This document shows positions 18,182-26,618 of a stretch of 64,000 bases of DNA, piece by piece. Position 1 is the first letter of the stretch, and each line of letters begins with the position of its first letter. Source of the stretch: Paenibacillus kyungheensis (GTDB lineage: Bacteria > Bacillota > Bacilli > Paenibacillales > Paenibacillaceae). The stretch is from positions 3,510,001-3,574,000 of the forward strand of contig NZ_CP117416.1 of the NCBI RefSeq assembly GCF_028606985.1. Direction: 5' to 3'. Position numbers and translations under genes: made by a program. The notes beneath the pieces are model-generated. The model did no database searches and was not told the origin of the DNA. It worked only from the letters and a program-made list of their open reading frames with translations.

Positions 18182-20137
18182 TTAGTCCCCCCCACCGCTC
18201 TTATCATGCAATACTACCGACATTACAGCCCCTTGTCCTTTTTTTACATTTTTAAATGGAGCATAACTCCATGATCGGACACGATCAGGGTTAGTAATAA
18301 CCATCGGAGTTGCAAGTGACGGTGCGTTTTTTTGCAATGTTTCCAAATCAAACTTAATCAATAATTGCCCGGCTTCGACTACATCGCCAGCAGCTACAAC
18401 CGCTTCAAAGCAGCCTTTTTGCTGAGAGGTATCAATACCGATATGAAGCAATATTTCGACACCTTCTGATGTACCGATACCGATCGCATGCATCGTAGGA
18501 TACAAATGCATAATCGTTCCAGCTACAGGCGATACCAGTTCACCACTTTCAGGCAAAAAAGCTACACCTTCACCGACTAACTTACCTGCAAAAATCTGAT
18601 CAGGCACTTCAGATAGGGCAATCATTTTACCCTGTACAGGTGCACAAAATTGAACATGTGTCAGATCGCGATCCATCAACTTCCGAATTTCTTCACGAAT
18701 CAATTCCGAATATGTTCCAAATACAATCTGTACATTACCGCCACCTAACTTGATCAATCCTGCTGAACCCAGTGACTTTAACGCACGGCTATCTATAGCA
18801 CGATCATTAACGACCGTTAATCTCAATCTTGTAATACAAGCTTCTACGCGTACAATATTTTCTTTGCCACCTAATGCTTGTAAAATAAGCGGTGTCTGAT
18901 ACGGAATATTTCCTACCCAATCGCCTAATGTAGAAGCTTCTTCACGACCGGGTGTCGGGATTCGAAAGCGCCGAATCGCAAATCGGAAAATAAAGTAATA
19001 CGCTAGTCCATAAGCTATTCCAATCGGAATTAACATCCATGCATTGCTAGATAAATGATAATTCAGCACATAGTCGATCGCTCCTGCTGAATACGAAAAG
19101 CCATGATGAATATCTAACGCATACGTAATCCACATTGCGAGTCCAGACAATACAATATGAATACCGAATAACCATGGAGAAGCAAATAAAAAGGCAAACT
19201 CAATCTGCTCGGATACGCCTGTTAAAAAGCACACTAGAGCAGCACGCATAAATGTTTTACGTACTTTGGGCTTCAAATCTTCGCGCGCTTCTTGGATAAT
19301 CGCTAATGCCGTTGCTGGCAAAGCGAACATCATCACCGGATATAATCCTGCCATATAAATACCGGCTGTCGGATCGCCACTAAAAAAGCGTGGCAAATCG
19401 CCTTGTACGATATCTCCATGGCTTTCATACGAACCGATCTGGAACCATACAATATTATTCAATAAATGATGCAGTCCAAAAGCAGACAAAATACGATATA
19501 AGGCTCCATATAAAAAGAGTCCAAACCCGCCCATTGTCGATAATCCCCATGTCAGCCCATTTAATAGGTGCTGTAATATGGGAGCGAACCACAACATGAC
19601 GTAAGCAAACACAGAAGAGAATAACCCCATAAACAGCAAAACAAAACGCGATCCGCCAAAAAACTGGATCGCTTCGGGAAGACGTACATTTTTGAATCGC
19701 CTGTACACTGCCCCGGCAATGATACCCATCATAATTCCAATCAATGTGGAAGGCTGTATCAAATCACTGCTAAAATGCTTGGTCACCTGATCATATAATG
19801 CCATTCCGGCAAAAGCGGCAAGCCCTGCGGTGCCTGCTTGATTAGCAAGCCCTAACGCAACACCTATCGCAAAAATAAACGGTAAATAATGAAAAATACT
19901 TTGACCTGCTATTGTAGCTACCTCAGAGACGACAGGTAAGCCCCATGCTCCCCATGGAAGCCCTCCTACACTGAGCAAAATAGCCGCTGCCGGAAGTACC
20001 ATGGTAGGAAGCATAATAGCTCTTCCGAACTGTTGCAGGGAACCTAGCCAATTCAACGCGCCCTCCCCCTTCCTATACCTGATGGTACGCTGTAGGCCAT
20101 GTTTTGTCAAAGCGGCTCTATATGATAAGAATGTCAT
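18182..20137 (-). CDS. nagE: PTS transporter EIICBA, N-acetylglucosamine type
   Basis: A membrane sugar transporter phosphorylating its substrate on entry. Domains in order: IIC (about 20-390, ten or so membrane segments), IIB (about 410-490, CITRLRL with the phospho-Cys) and IIA (about 510-645, phospho-His in LLHIGIDTSQ). The IIC block with LHHLLNNIVWFQIGSYE, GDLPRFFSGDPTAGIYMAG and HHGFSYSAGAIDYVLNY follows NagE/NagP more than PtsG, so GlcNAc is the likelier substrate; glucose remains possible. I chose the ATG at 20137, with AGGA 4-5 bases before it; the in-frame GTG at 20167 lacks a spaced site. Forms an operon with ptsI. Confidence 0.85.
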   Translation of the reverse strand: MTFLSYRAALTKHGLQRTIRYRKGEGALNWLGSLQQFGRAIMLPTMVLPAAAILLSVGGLPWGAWGLPVVSEVATIAGQSIFHYLPFIFAIGVALGLANQAGTAGLAAFAGMALYDQVTKHFSSDLIQPSTLIGIMMGIIAGAVYRRFKNVRLPEAIQFFGGSRFVLLFMGLFSSVFAYVMLWFAPILQHLLNGLTWGLSTMGGFGLFLYGALYRILSAFGLHHLLNNIVWFQIGSYESHGDIVQGDLPRFFSGDPTAGIYMAGLYPVMMFALPATALAIIQEAREDLKPKVRKTFMRAALVCFLTGVSEQIEFAFLFASPWLFGIHIVLSGLAMWITYALDIHHGFSYSAGAIDYVLNYHLSSNAWMLIPIGIAYGLAYYFIFRFAIRRFRIPTPGREEASTLGDWVGNIPYQTPLILQALGGKENIVRVEACITRLRLTVVNDRAIDSRALKSLGSAGLIKLGGGNVQIVFGTYSELIREEIRKLMDRDLTHVQFCAPVQGKMIALSEVPDQIFAGKLVGEGVAFLPESGELVSPVAGTIMHLYPTMHAIGIGTSEGVEILLHIGIDTSQQKGCFEAVVAAGDVVEAGQLLIKFDLETLQKNAPSLATPMVITNPDRVRSWSYAPFKNVKKGQGAVMSVVLHDKSGGGD

Positions 20138-20217
20138 GATTTCCTCATTTTCATATATAACATACACCTATTTTAGAATCTATTCTATACCTATTCGGCA
20201 AAACACAATGAAATGAC

Positions 20218-20270
20218 AAAAAAATATAGAAAAGCCTGATCAGATATCCTACAGACTTTTCTATATTTTT
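20218..20270 (-). terminator. Terminator hairpin between the CoA-binding gene and nagE
   Basis: AAAATATAGAAAAG and CTTTTCTATATTTTT arms, followed by a T-run on the minus strand. It ends the upstream gene, but also lies where a nagE leader transcript starting further upstream would be interrupted. Confidence 0.75.
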
Positions 20271-20278
20271 ATGAATTA

Positions 20279-20298
20279 CCTATCCTGTACAGGATAGG
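20279..20298. repeat. Perfect 20-bp palindrome
   Basis: CCTATCCTGTACAGGATAGG is exactly self-complementary. It lies between the CoA-binding gene's stop and the terminator upstream of nagE. It could be an operator or part of the 3' hairpin structure; nothing in the sequence decides. Confidence 0.7.
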
Positions 20299-20319
20299 AT
20301 CCGATATATTGTTCTAAAT

Positions 20320-20751
20320 TTATACTCTTACAGGGCGCACAATCGCTTCTTCTACTTTAATACAACGATCCATAATCATATCAATACCCTGTTCTTCTGC
20401 GATCTGTGCTGCTTCATTATTAACTACACCTAATTGCAACCAGATCGTTTTGGCACCCACATCTACTGCTTCTCTAGCAATATCTGCACAATATTCACTA
20501 CGACGGAATACATTGACCATATCAATCGGTTCAGGAACATCTTTAAGACTGGCATAACACGTTTCGCCTAGAATCTTCTGACCTGCTGCTTGTGGATTAA
20601 CAGGAATAATACGATATCCCCGATTTTGCATCGCTGCGGATACCATATACGATGTACGATCCATTTTGTCAGAAAGTCCTACTACTGCAATATTGCCTAC
20701 GTTTTCCAAAATCGTTTTGATTTCTTCTCGTGAAGGATTGGTAAAAGCCAT
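20320..20751 (-). CDS. CoA-binding domain protein (YccU family)
   Basis: A 143-residue single-domain Rossmann protein. VGNIAVVGLSDKMDRTSYMVS holds the glycine-rich nucleotide loop, GYRIIPVNP and VNVFRRSE are family blocks, and AKTIWLQLGVVNNEAAQIAEEQGID closes the fold, as in the CoA-binding domain of succinyl-CoA synthetase alpha. Physiological role unknown. The ATG at 20751 has a strong AAGGAGGA site about 8 bases upstream, unlike the earlier in-frame codon. It lies downstream of aroA in the same direction, 75 bases away, possibly co-transcribed. Confidence 0.9.
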   Translation of the reverse strand: MAFTNPSREEIKTILENVGNIAVVGLSDKMDRTSYMVSAAMQNRGYRIIPVNPQAAGQKILGETCYASLKDVPEPIDMVNVFRRSEYCADIAREAVDVGAKTIWLQLGVVNNEAAQIAEEQGIDMIMDRCIKVEEAIVRPVRV

Positions 20752-20826
20752 CTTGATCTTCCTCCTTGATGTGTATTTGATCATGAAAAGTGGATGAGTC
20801 TATTCAGCTATATATGAATGCTTATA

Positions 20827-22122
20827 TTAACCTTGTACCCATTCTATATTAGCCCCAAGCGCCTGAATATGATCAAAGTACTGTGGATATGACTTCGCTA
20901 CATGATGAGCATCACGAATAACAATTGGTTGCTTCGCACGTAAGCCAACAATAGACAGCGCCATAATGACACGATGATCGTAATGAGCATCGATCGTTAC
21001 ACCGCCTTCTACTCCTTCAGGACGACCATGTACGATAATCTCTGCTTGACGTTCTTCTACATTAGCTCCTGCTTTGCGAAGCTCTGTCAAATAATCAGTA
21101 ATCCGGTCACATTCTTTATAACGTAAATTTTCTACATTATAGAAACGTGATGTTCCTTCTGCAAATACAGCCGCGGCTACCATCGCAAGGACAGCATCTG
21201 TAGCAGCATCTCCATCAAATTCGACCGCTTGGAGTTGACCTGTTCCTTTGACATGGACAATATCATTTTCATGCGTTAACGGAACTTGCATCATTTGCAA
21301 TACATCAACTACTGCTTTTTCGCCTTGCTTACTTTCTACAGGTAGACGGTGAATAATAACATCAGACTTTGTCACAGCCGCTGCTGCAAGTACAGCCGCT
21401 GACCCAGGATAATCTCCTTGTACAGTATAAGATTGAGCTACATATTTTTGACGACCAGGTACTTTATATGTCATGAGGTCTTCACTAGCTTCAATTGTAA
21501 TACCTGCTTGAGCCAATACTTCAAGTGTCTGACCTACGACTACTTTGGATTTGAGATCATGTAGGACTGTAATTTCACTATCTTCTTCTAATAAAGGAGT
21601 CAAAAATAACAGCGCACTCAAATACTGTGAACTTACGCTACCGGATACAGTAATCTTGCCACCACGCGGCTGACCTCCACGAATCGTAATCGGTAATCTT
21701 CCGTTCTGATGTTCTACTTCTACACCTAATTGACCTAATGATGTAATCAGATCATCATGTGGACGTTTACCCAGTGAATCAGGATATGTATTCACAAACG
21801 TCACTTCAGGGCACAATGCAGCAATAGCCATCAAAAAGCGTAGTACCGCGCCAGCATTTCCTACATTAAGCTCTTTTACATCTACAGGTTTACTACCAAA
21901 ACCCGTTATCACTATTTTCTCATCATCTTCTTCCAACACAGCGCCTAAATCTCGAATACAACGACGCATAGCATCACTATCTTCACTATGTGCTGGAAAA
22001 TGAATTGTGCTTGTTCCTTCTGCTAGAGCAGCGACTAACAAATAGCGAGTCGTATAATTTTTAGAAGATAACGCTCCGATTTCTCCTTTGAGTTCAGGGG
22101 TAGGGGTAACAATAACATCCAT
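20827..22122 (-). CDS. aroA: 3-phosphoshikimate 1-carboxyvinyltransferase (EPSP synthase)
   Basis: The sixth step of the shikimate pathway, joining shikimate-3-phosphate and PEP. The 431-residue protein retains the substrate Lys (SSKNYTTRYLL, Lys21), the RPHDDL block, the GSVSSQYLSALL phosphate loop and the NLRYKECDR block with the catalytic Glu. The PEP-site motif is unusual: NAGAVLRF (residues 89-96), where E. coli has NAGTAMRP, so positions equal to E. coli Thr97 and Pro101 are Ala and Phe. AroK is encoded 0.5 kb away on the same strand. The Bacillus symbol is aroE. Confidence 0.9.
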   Translation of the reverse strand: MDVIVTPTPELKGEIGALSSKNYTTRYLLVAALAEGTSTIHFPAHSEDSDAMRRCIRDLGAVLEEDDEKIVITGFGSKPVDVKELNVGNAGAVLRFLMAIAALCPEVTFVNTYPDSLGKRPHDDLITSLGQLGVEVEHQNGRLPITIRGGQPRGGKITVSGSVSSQYLSALLFLTPLLEEDSEITVLHDLKSKVVVGQTLEVLAQAGITIEASEDLMTYKVPGRQKYVAQSYTVQGDYPGSAAVLAAAAVTKSDVIIHRLPVESKQGEKAVVDVLQMMQVPLTHENDIVHVKGTGQLQAVEFDGDAATDAVLAMVAAAVFAEGTSRFYNVENLRYKECDRITDYLTELRKAGANVEERQAEIIVHGRPEGVEGGVTIDAHYDHRVIMALSIVGLRAKQPIVIRDAHHVAKSYPQYFDHIQALGANIEWVQG

Positions 22123-22288
22123 GAGTTCAATCTCCTTTAAATAAAATAATAGTATTTATATAGTGATACAATTGCTTATATGTTTGGTATTTCTTTGCAG
22201 TTATCGGCTCACTTCAATTGACAGTCCAGAACACGCTTCGGTATGATAAAGAAGTTAAAACACATTCAGAAATGAGGGTATAACATAT

Positions 22289-22594
22289 ATGTCTAATCCT
22301 ACTCAGATCGACACGGATGAACTGCGCGAACGCATAGCGGCAGGAGAAAAATTGCAATTGATTGATGTACGTGAAGATGAAGAAGTGAACCAGGGTATGA
22401 TCGATGGTGCCAAACATATTCCTTTGGGTCAAATTCCTGATCGTCTGAATGAAATCGATAAAACGTTACCGACTGTTTTGATTTGTCGTAGTGGATACCG
22501 TAGTGAACGTGCTCGCGAATACTTACAACAATTAGGTTACGATCATTGCCTTAATATGTCTGGCGGTATGATTGATTGGGTTGAAAATCAATAA
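22289..22594 (+). CDS. Single-domain rhodanese-like sulfurtransferase
   Basis: A 101-residue cytoplasmic rhodanese domain. LQLIDVREDEEVNQGMIDGAKHIP is the family N-terminal block, and the active loop CRSGYRS presents the persulfide-forming Cys. GYDHCLNMSGGMIDW closes the domain. By family it carries sulfane sulfur; the partner is unknown. GAGGG lies about 10 bases before the ATG. It is a plus-strand gene lying between two minus-strand shikimate genes, and shares a terminator with aroK. Confidence 0.92.
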   Translation: MSNPTQIDTDELRERIAAGEKLQLIDVREDEEVNQGMIDGAKHIPLGQIPDRLNEIDKTLPTVLICRSGYRSERAREYLQQLGYDHCLNMSGGMIDWVENQ

Positions 22595-22614
22595 TATATA
22601 GCTAGATTTTACTC

Positions 22615-22648
22615 AAAAGACTTGTTGACTTCATGTAACAAGTCTTTT
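22615..22648. terminator. Bidirectional terminator between the rhodanese gene and aroK
   Basis: AAAAGACTTGTT and AACAAGTCTTTT perfect arms. Confidence 0.85.
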
Positions 22649-22665
22649 ACTTTCGCACCTAAACA

Positions 22666-23199
22666 TTAAAAAGCTTGAACGCGGTAACGTGTTAAAACAT
22701 GTGAAGCCACTTCATCAGGATTCAAAAGCGATGTATCTACCGTAACATGTGCAAATTGATAAGCATGTTTACGTTGCTCCATAATACTACTTACCCGTTC
22801 ATACGTATCTCCTGCTAGTAATGGACGGTTATCATCTCCGCCTACTCGCTGTACAATATGATCAATATCCGCAGTCAGACAGACTACAAGCCCTTTCGCG
22901 ATCATCAGATCACAATTTTCAGCACGTAGTACTGAACCACCACCTGTAGAAACTATCTGCCCTTTTTGCTCTAATACGCTAGCAAGCGTTTGGCTTTCAA
23001 GCTCACGAAAATACAATTCTCCTTTGGAAGCGAAAATATCCTGTACACTCATACCTTCTGATTCTGCAATCACTGCATCAATATCAACTAATGGATATTG
23101 TAATAAATTAGCTAGTAATGTGCCTACGGTTGTTTTACCTGTGCCCATCATTCCAACCAGTATAATATTGGAATGTACACTATCTTCTGATTGATGCAC
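22666..23199 (-). CDS. aroK: Shikimate kinase
   Basis: Phosphorylates shikimate with ATP in the chorismate pathway. The Walker A loop is GMMGTGKTTVG near the start, the shikimate-binding DIDAVIAESEGMSVQDIF and FRELE blocks follow, then STGGGSVLR. DNRPLLAGD is the LID. The total is 177 residues with my start. I chose the GTG at 23199 because AGAGGT lies about 9 bases upstream; the longer reading (to 23268) has no ribosome site and exceeds family length. Confidence 0.92.
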   Translation of the reverse strand: MHQSEDSVHSNIILVGMMGTGKTTVGTLLANLLQYPLVDIDAVIAESEGMSVQDIFASKGELYFRELESQTLASVLEQKGQIVSTGGGSVLRAENCDLMIAKGLVVCLTADIDHIVQRVGGDDNRPLLAGDTYERVSSIMEQRKHAYQFAHVTVDTSLLNPDEVASHVLTRYRVQAF

Positions 23200-23283
23200 T
23201 ATATCTACACCTCTTTCAACAACTATGCTATTCCACCCATCATAGCATAGAGATAAAACATAAGACAATCATTCGTTTTGATG

Positions 23284-23333
23284 AAAAAAGCGCACTGGCT
23301 TTTCCTATATTTATAGGAGTACCAGTGCGCTTT
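23284..23333 (-). terminator. gnd terminator
   Basis: AAAGCGCACTGG and CCAGTGCGCTTT perfect arms around a 23-base loop, followed by TTTTTTC on the minus strand. Confidence 0.85.
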
Positions 23334-23360
23334 GATATATTTAATATGATAGTCAGCAGA

Positions 23361-24773
23361 CTATTCTTGCATCCATTCGTGATGGAAAGTACCTTCTTTG
23401 TCCAAACGTTTGAAAGTATGCGCACCGAAATAATCGCGTTGAGCTTGTAACAAGTTCGCTGGCAATCTTTCTGTACGATAGCTATCAAAATAAGCCAATG
23501 CGCTGGAGAATCCAGGAACAGGAATACCATATTTCACAGCGATCGATACTACTTCACGCCATGCATCTTGATATTCTTCAACTACACCTTTGAAGTAATC
23601 ATCAAGCAATAGGTTTTTCAAGCCAGAATCTTTGTCATACGCATCTTTGATGTTTTGCAAGAAACGTGAACGGATAATACAGCCACCGCGGAAGATCATA
23701 GCGATGTTACCATATTTCAAATCCCAACCGTATTCGTCAGAAGCTGCACGCATTTGTGCGAAACCTTGAGCGTAAGATACGATTTTGGAGGCGAACAATG
23801 CTCTGCGTACTGCTTCGATAAATTCAGCTTTATCACCTGCAAAAGCATCTGTTTTAGGTCCGTTTAAAATTTTGCTAGCTGCTACACGTTCTTCTTTCAT
23901 TGCAGACAAGAAACGTGCAAATACAGATTCAGTGATCATAGACAAAGGAACACCTAGATCAAGTGAACTTTGACTTGTCCATTTACCTGTACCTTTTTGA
24001 CCAGCAGAATCAAGAATCACATCAACCATCGGTTTGCCTGTTTCTTCATCGTATTTAGAGAAGATATCTGCTGTGATCTCGATCAAGTAACTGTCCAACT
24101 CGCCTTTGTTCCACTCGCTGAAAATCGATTGCAATTCTTCAGCAGATGTTCCTAGAACAGATGTAAGCAAGTTATATGCTTCACCAATCAACTGCATATC
24201 GCCATATTCGATACCGTTATGCACCATTTTTACATAGTGTCCAGCACCGTCTGGTCCGATATATGTACAGCAAGGGTCGCCATCGACTTTAGCCGAAATC
24301 GCTGTAAGAATAGGTTCTACTAATTTATAAGCACTTTCTTGTCCACCTGGCATAATAGCAGGTCCTTTAAGTGCGCCTTCTTCACCACCGGATACACCTG
24401 TACCGATAAAGCGGAATCCTTGAGCTTCCAAGTCTTTGCTACGACGTTGCGTATCAGGGAAGTAAGCATTACCACCATCAATAATGATGTCGCCTTCAGT
24501 TAAGAAAGGAATCAATTGTTCAATTGTAGAATCGGTTGCAGATCCTGCTTGAACCATAATTAGAATTTTGCGTGGAACTTCTAAAGAATTCACGAACTCT
24601 TCAATAGAGAATGTTCCTGTTAAATTTTTACCTTTTGCTTCTTCAAGCAAATCGTTCGTTTTTTGCGGAGAACGATTGAATACAGATACTGTGAAGCCTC
24701 TGCTTTCAATATTTAAAGCTAAGTTCTTACCCATAACGGCAAGACCGATAACACCAATTTGTTGTTTAGACAT
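23361..24773 (-). CDS. gnd: 6-phosphogluconate dehydrogenase, decarboxylating
   Basis: The pentose-phosphate enzyme converting 6-phosphogluconate to ribulose-5-phosphate, with NADPH and CO2 as other products. The N-terminal Rossmann motif is [16 protein letters not shown], and [12 protein letters not shown] fits NADP binding. [19 protein letters not shown] and [15 protein letters not shown] (catalytic Lys) are the signature blocks, with [11 protein letters not shown] further on. The 470-residue length is that of GndA. Single gene; the region upstream holds a long imperfect inverted repeat. Confidence 0.97.
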   Translation of the reverse strand: MSKQQIGVIGLAVMGKNLALNIESRGFTVSVFNRSPQKTNDLLEEAKGKNLTGTFSIEEFVNSLEVPRKILIMVQAGSATDSTIEQLIPFLTEGDIIIDGGNAYFPDTQRRSKDLEAQGFRFIGTGVSGGEEGALKGPAIMPGGQESAYKLVEPILTAISAKVDGDPCCTYIGPDGAGHYVKMVHNGIEYGDMQLIGEAYNLLTSVLGTSAEELQSIFSEWNKGELDSYLIEITADIFSKYDEETGKPMVDVILDSAGQKGTGKWTSQSSLDLGVPLSMITESVFARFLSAMKEERVAASKILNGPKTDAFAGDKAEFIEAVRRALFASKIVSYAQGFAQMRAASDEYGWDLKYGNIAMIFRGGCIIRSRFLQNIKDAYDKDSGLKNLLLDDYFKGVVEEYQDAWREVVSIAVKYGIPVPGFSSALAYFDSYRTERLPANLLQAQRDYFGAHTFKRLDKEGTFHHEWMQE

Positions 24774-24880
24774 TTCTGGTTCTCCATCCTTTGCTTCAAT
24801 ATTTTGTATTCATGATTTTGCATAAAATAAGTTGGCTCAATTCATCATTTTACAGGTTTTAATGTCATAAGGAAAGTCTC

Positions 24881-24970
24881 AAAACGTGATCTGACCAAAA
24901 TTCATAGAATTGTTGAAAGAATTGTGAATATTTTGGCTATTTCAACAAATTATTTTGGGGATCACGTTTT
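24881..24970. repeat. 90-bp imperfect inverted repeat
   Basis: The outer arms AAAACGTGATC (24881-24891) and GATCACGTTTT (24960-24970) are perfect. Inside, CCAAAAT pairs with ATTTTGG and TTGTTGAAA with TTTCAACAA, around a loop of about 20 bases. It lies between the stop of the 24976 gene and the gnd start. It may be an unusual terminator or a small mobile-repeat remnant. Confidence 0.7.
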
Positions 24971-24975
24971 AAAGT

Positions 24976-25572
24976 TTACTTTTCCAAACGAATCAGTTCA
25001 AAACGAAGATTTTCCAACACTTTTTTGCATTCATCAATTTTTTCAGTATCGCCTGTTTTGATAGCTTCATTCAATCGATCAAGGGACTCGTCAATTTGGG
25101 TCTCTATATTTTCCAATCTCTCTTCACCTTCCGTTGATAAAAAAAGTGTGTGTAACGCTTCATGCGTTAGCGTTGATTCTTTTTGATACAAAACACGTTG
25201 TTCAAAACCAGAAATTTCGACCATCCGAATCACTTCGCCAAACAGAATATTCTCAACTAAAATTTGTTGATCTTTAAATCGTTTGACAATAGCATGACCA
25301 CGCGTATCACCGATTAGTTTTTCCATCCATTCTGACAAACGTGAATCATGGATACGATAATCTCCGATCAATTTGTATCCTTCTTGCGTTTGTTGAAAAC
25401 GTAATTTGGTCATATGATCATCTGTACGGATCGAGACGATAAATGAATCCTCTGTTTCTCTCCAATACAATGAATACCCTTCTTTGATCAAATCACGAAT
25501 CAAATTCTGAATATCACGACGTTCAAAACGCAATTCCAAGTTACAATACTCTACTTCATAACTTTTGTTCAT
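24976..25572 (-). CDS. Uncharacterised protein, conserved-looking
   Basis: A 198-residue soluble, charged protein with no signal peptide or membrane segment. The first 130 residues look like a compact alpha/beta domain (LELRFERRDIQNLIRDLI, YKLIGDYRI, GHAIVKRF, VIRMVEIS). The last 60 residues are acidic, heptad-like helix (LENIETQIDESLDRLNEAI), suggesting a coiled coil. From memory it resembles a Paenibacillus family often labelled 'non-ribosomal peptide synthetase module', a misleading name since no such domain is seen. The strong AGGAGGT site before the ATG supports translation. Function unknown. Confidence 0.7.
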   Translation of the reverse strand: MNKSYEVEYCNLELRFERRDIQNLIRDLIKEGYSLYWRETEDSFIVSIRTDDHMTKLRFQQTQEGYKLIGDYRIHDSRLSEWMEKLIGDTRGHAIVKRFKDQQILVENILFGEVIRMVEISGFEQRVLYQKESTLTHEALHTLFLSTEGEERLENIETQIDESLDRLNEAIKTGDTEKIDECKKVLENLRFELIRLEK

Positions 25573-25838
25573 AGTAGTACCTCCTTTTTAACATTGGTTT
25601 ATCTGTATGTGGGTCTATATATCTGTTTAGCTGTTCTGTAGTTAATTGATAAAATATACAAAAAAAAGTATAAATAACGAATACTGTTTCTGAAATGGTA
25701 CCTATGAAGAGTGTAGTTATCTGTTGCATCTTTAGTACAATATATACTTAATATAATTTTACCCCTTTACAAGGTTGTCTAAGCACTAAAGCATACAGTC
25801 ACATGTAATCTTCATGAAATAATTGCCTGTTCCTATGC
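25573..25838. other. Intergenic region between divergent genes
   Basis: About 270 bases of AT-rich sequence before the yktB promoter. It holds the ribosome site of the minus-strand gene at its left edge. I see no further gene or clear hairpin. Confidence 0.5.
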
Positions 25839-25844
25839 TATAAT
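25836..25844 (+). promoter_or_regulatory. Extended -10 promoter of yktB
   Basis: TGCTATAAT, with TATAAT at 25839-25844, lies about 60 bases before the gene. The -35 is weak. Confidence 0.6.
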
Positions 25845-25902
25845 AAACGCTGATTATCTCTACATTGATATGGATTGATTTGGAAAGAGAGGCATGACAA
25901 AG

Positions 25903-26535
25903 ATGAATAATATTGAATTTAACGGTTTTGATTCTAAAGACTTTGATGTATTCACGATTGATGGATTAGAACCACGTATGGATGCATTGATTAGCACGAT
26001 TCGACCTAAATTAACAACAATTGGTGAACAGATACAGCCTTATCTAGCTACATTATGTGGTGAAGAGATGTATGTGCATGTTGCCAAGCATGCTCGTCGT
26101 ACGGTCAATCCACCTAAAGATACATGGGTAGCATGGGCATCGAATAAACGTGGTTATAAAGCATTGCCTCATTTTGAAGTAGGTATGTTTGGTAGTCATG
26201 TCTTTATTGTGTTTGCTATTATTTATGAGAGTCCCCGTAAATTTGATTTTGGAAAAGCGCTTCAGAAAGATTGGAAAAAGGTAAAACAAATGATTCCAGA
26301 TGAATTTTACTGGTCTACTGATCATATGTCGCCACAAGCTAACATTCAGGGAGAATTGGATGATCAATACTGGCTAGATACTGCTGAACGATTGCAAAAT
26401 GTCAAAAAATCCGAAATCGTATGTGGATTACGGATCGAAAAAGATGATCCTTTACTTCAAGATGGCAAAGCTTTTATCGAAAAAGTAGAACAGACTTTTG
26501 AACAATTGCTTCCGTTGTACCGTATGGCATTTTAA
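25903..26535 (+). CDS. yktB: DUF1054 (UPF0637) family protein YktB
   Basis: A 210-residue cytoplasmic protein that follows Bacillus YktB throughout: FNGFDSKDFDVFTIDGLEPRM, HVAKHARRTVNPPKDTWVAW, FEVGMFGSHVF, IYESPRKFDFGKAL. Function unknown. The start at 25903 has GAGAGG about 10 bases upstream; the ATG three codons earlier is only one base from it. It stands alone, with its own promoter and terminator. Confidence 0.88.
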   Translation: MNNIEFNGFDSKDFDVFTIDGLEPRMDALISTIRPKLTTIGEQIQPYLATLCGEEMYVHVAKHARRTVNPPKDTWVAWASNKRGYKALPHFEVGMFGSHVFIVFAIIYESPRKFDFGKALQKDWKKVKQMIPDEFYWSTDHMSPQANIQGELDDQYWLDTAERLQNVKKSEIVCGLRIEKDDPLLQDGKAFIEKVEQTFEQLLPLYRMAF

Positions 26536-26552
26536 TAGATCATTGTGAAAAT

Positions 26553-26591
26553 AAAAAAACCTTATCTACTGTTATGCAGATAAGGTTTTTT
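26553..26591. terminator. Bidirectional terminator between yktB and the MFS gene
   Basis: AAAAAAACCTTATCT and AGATAAGGTTTTTT perfect arms. Confidence 0.88.
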
Positions 26592-26618
26592 GCATCTGTT
26601 TTTTTCATATATTGCTCA

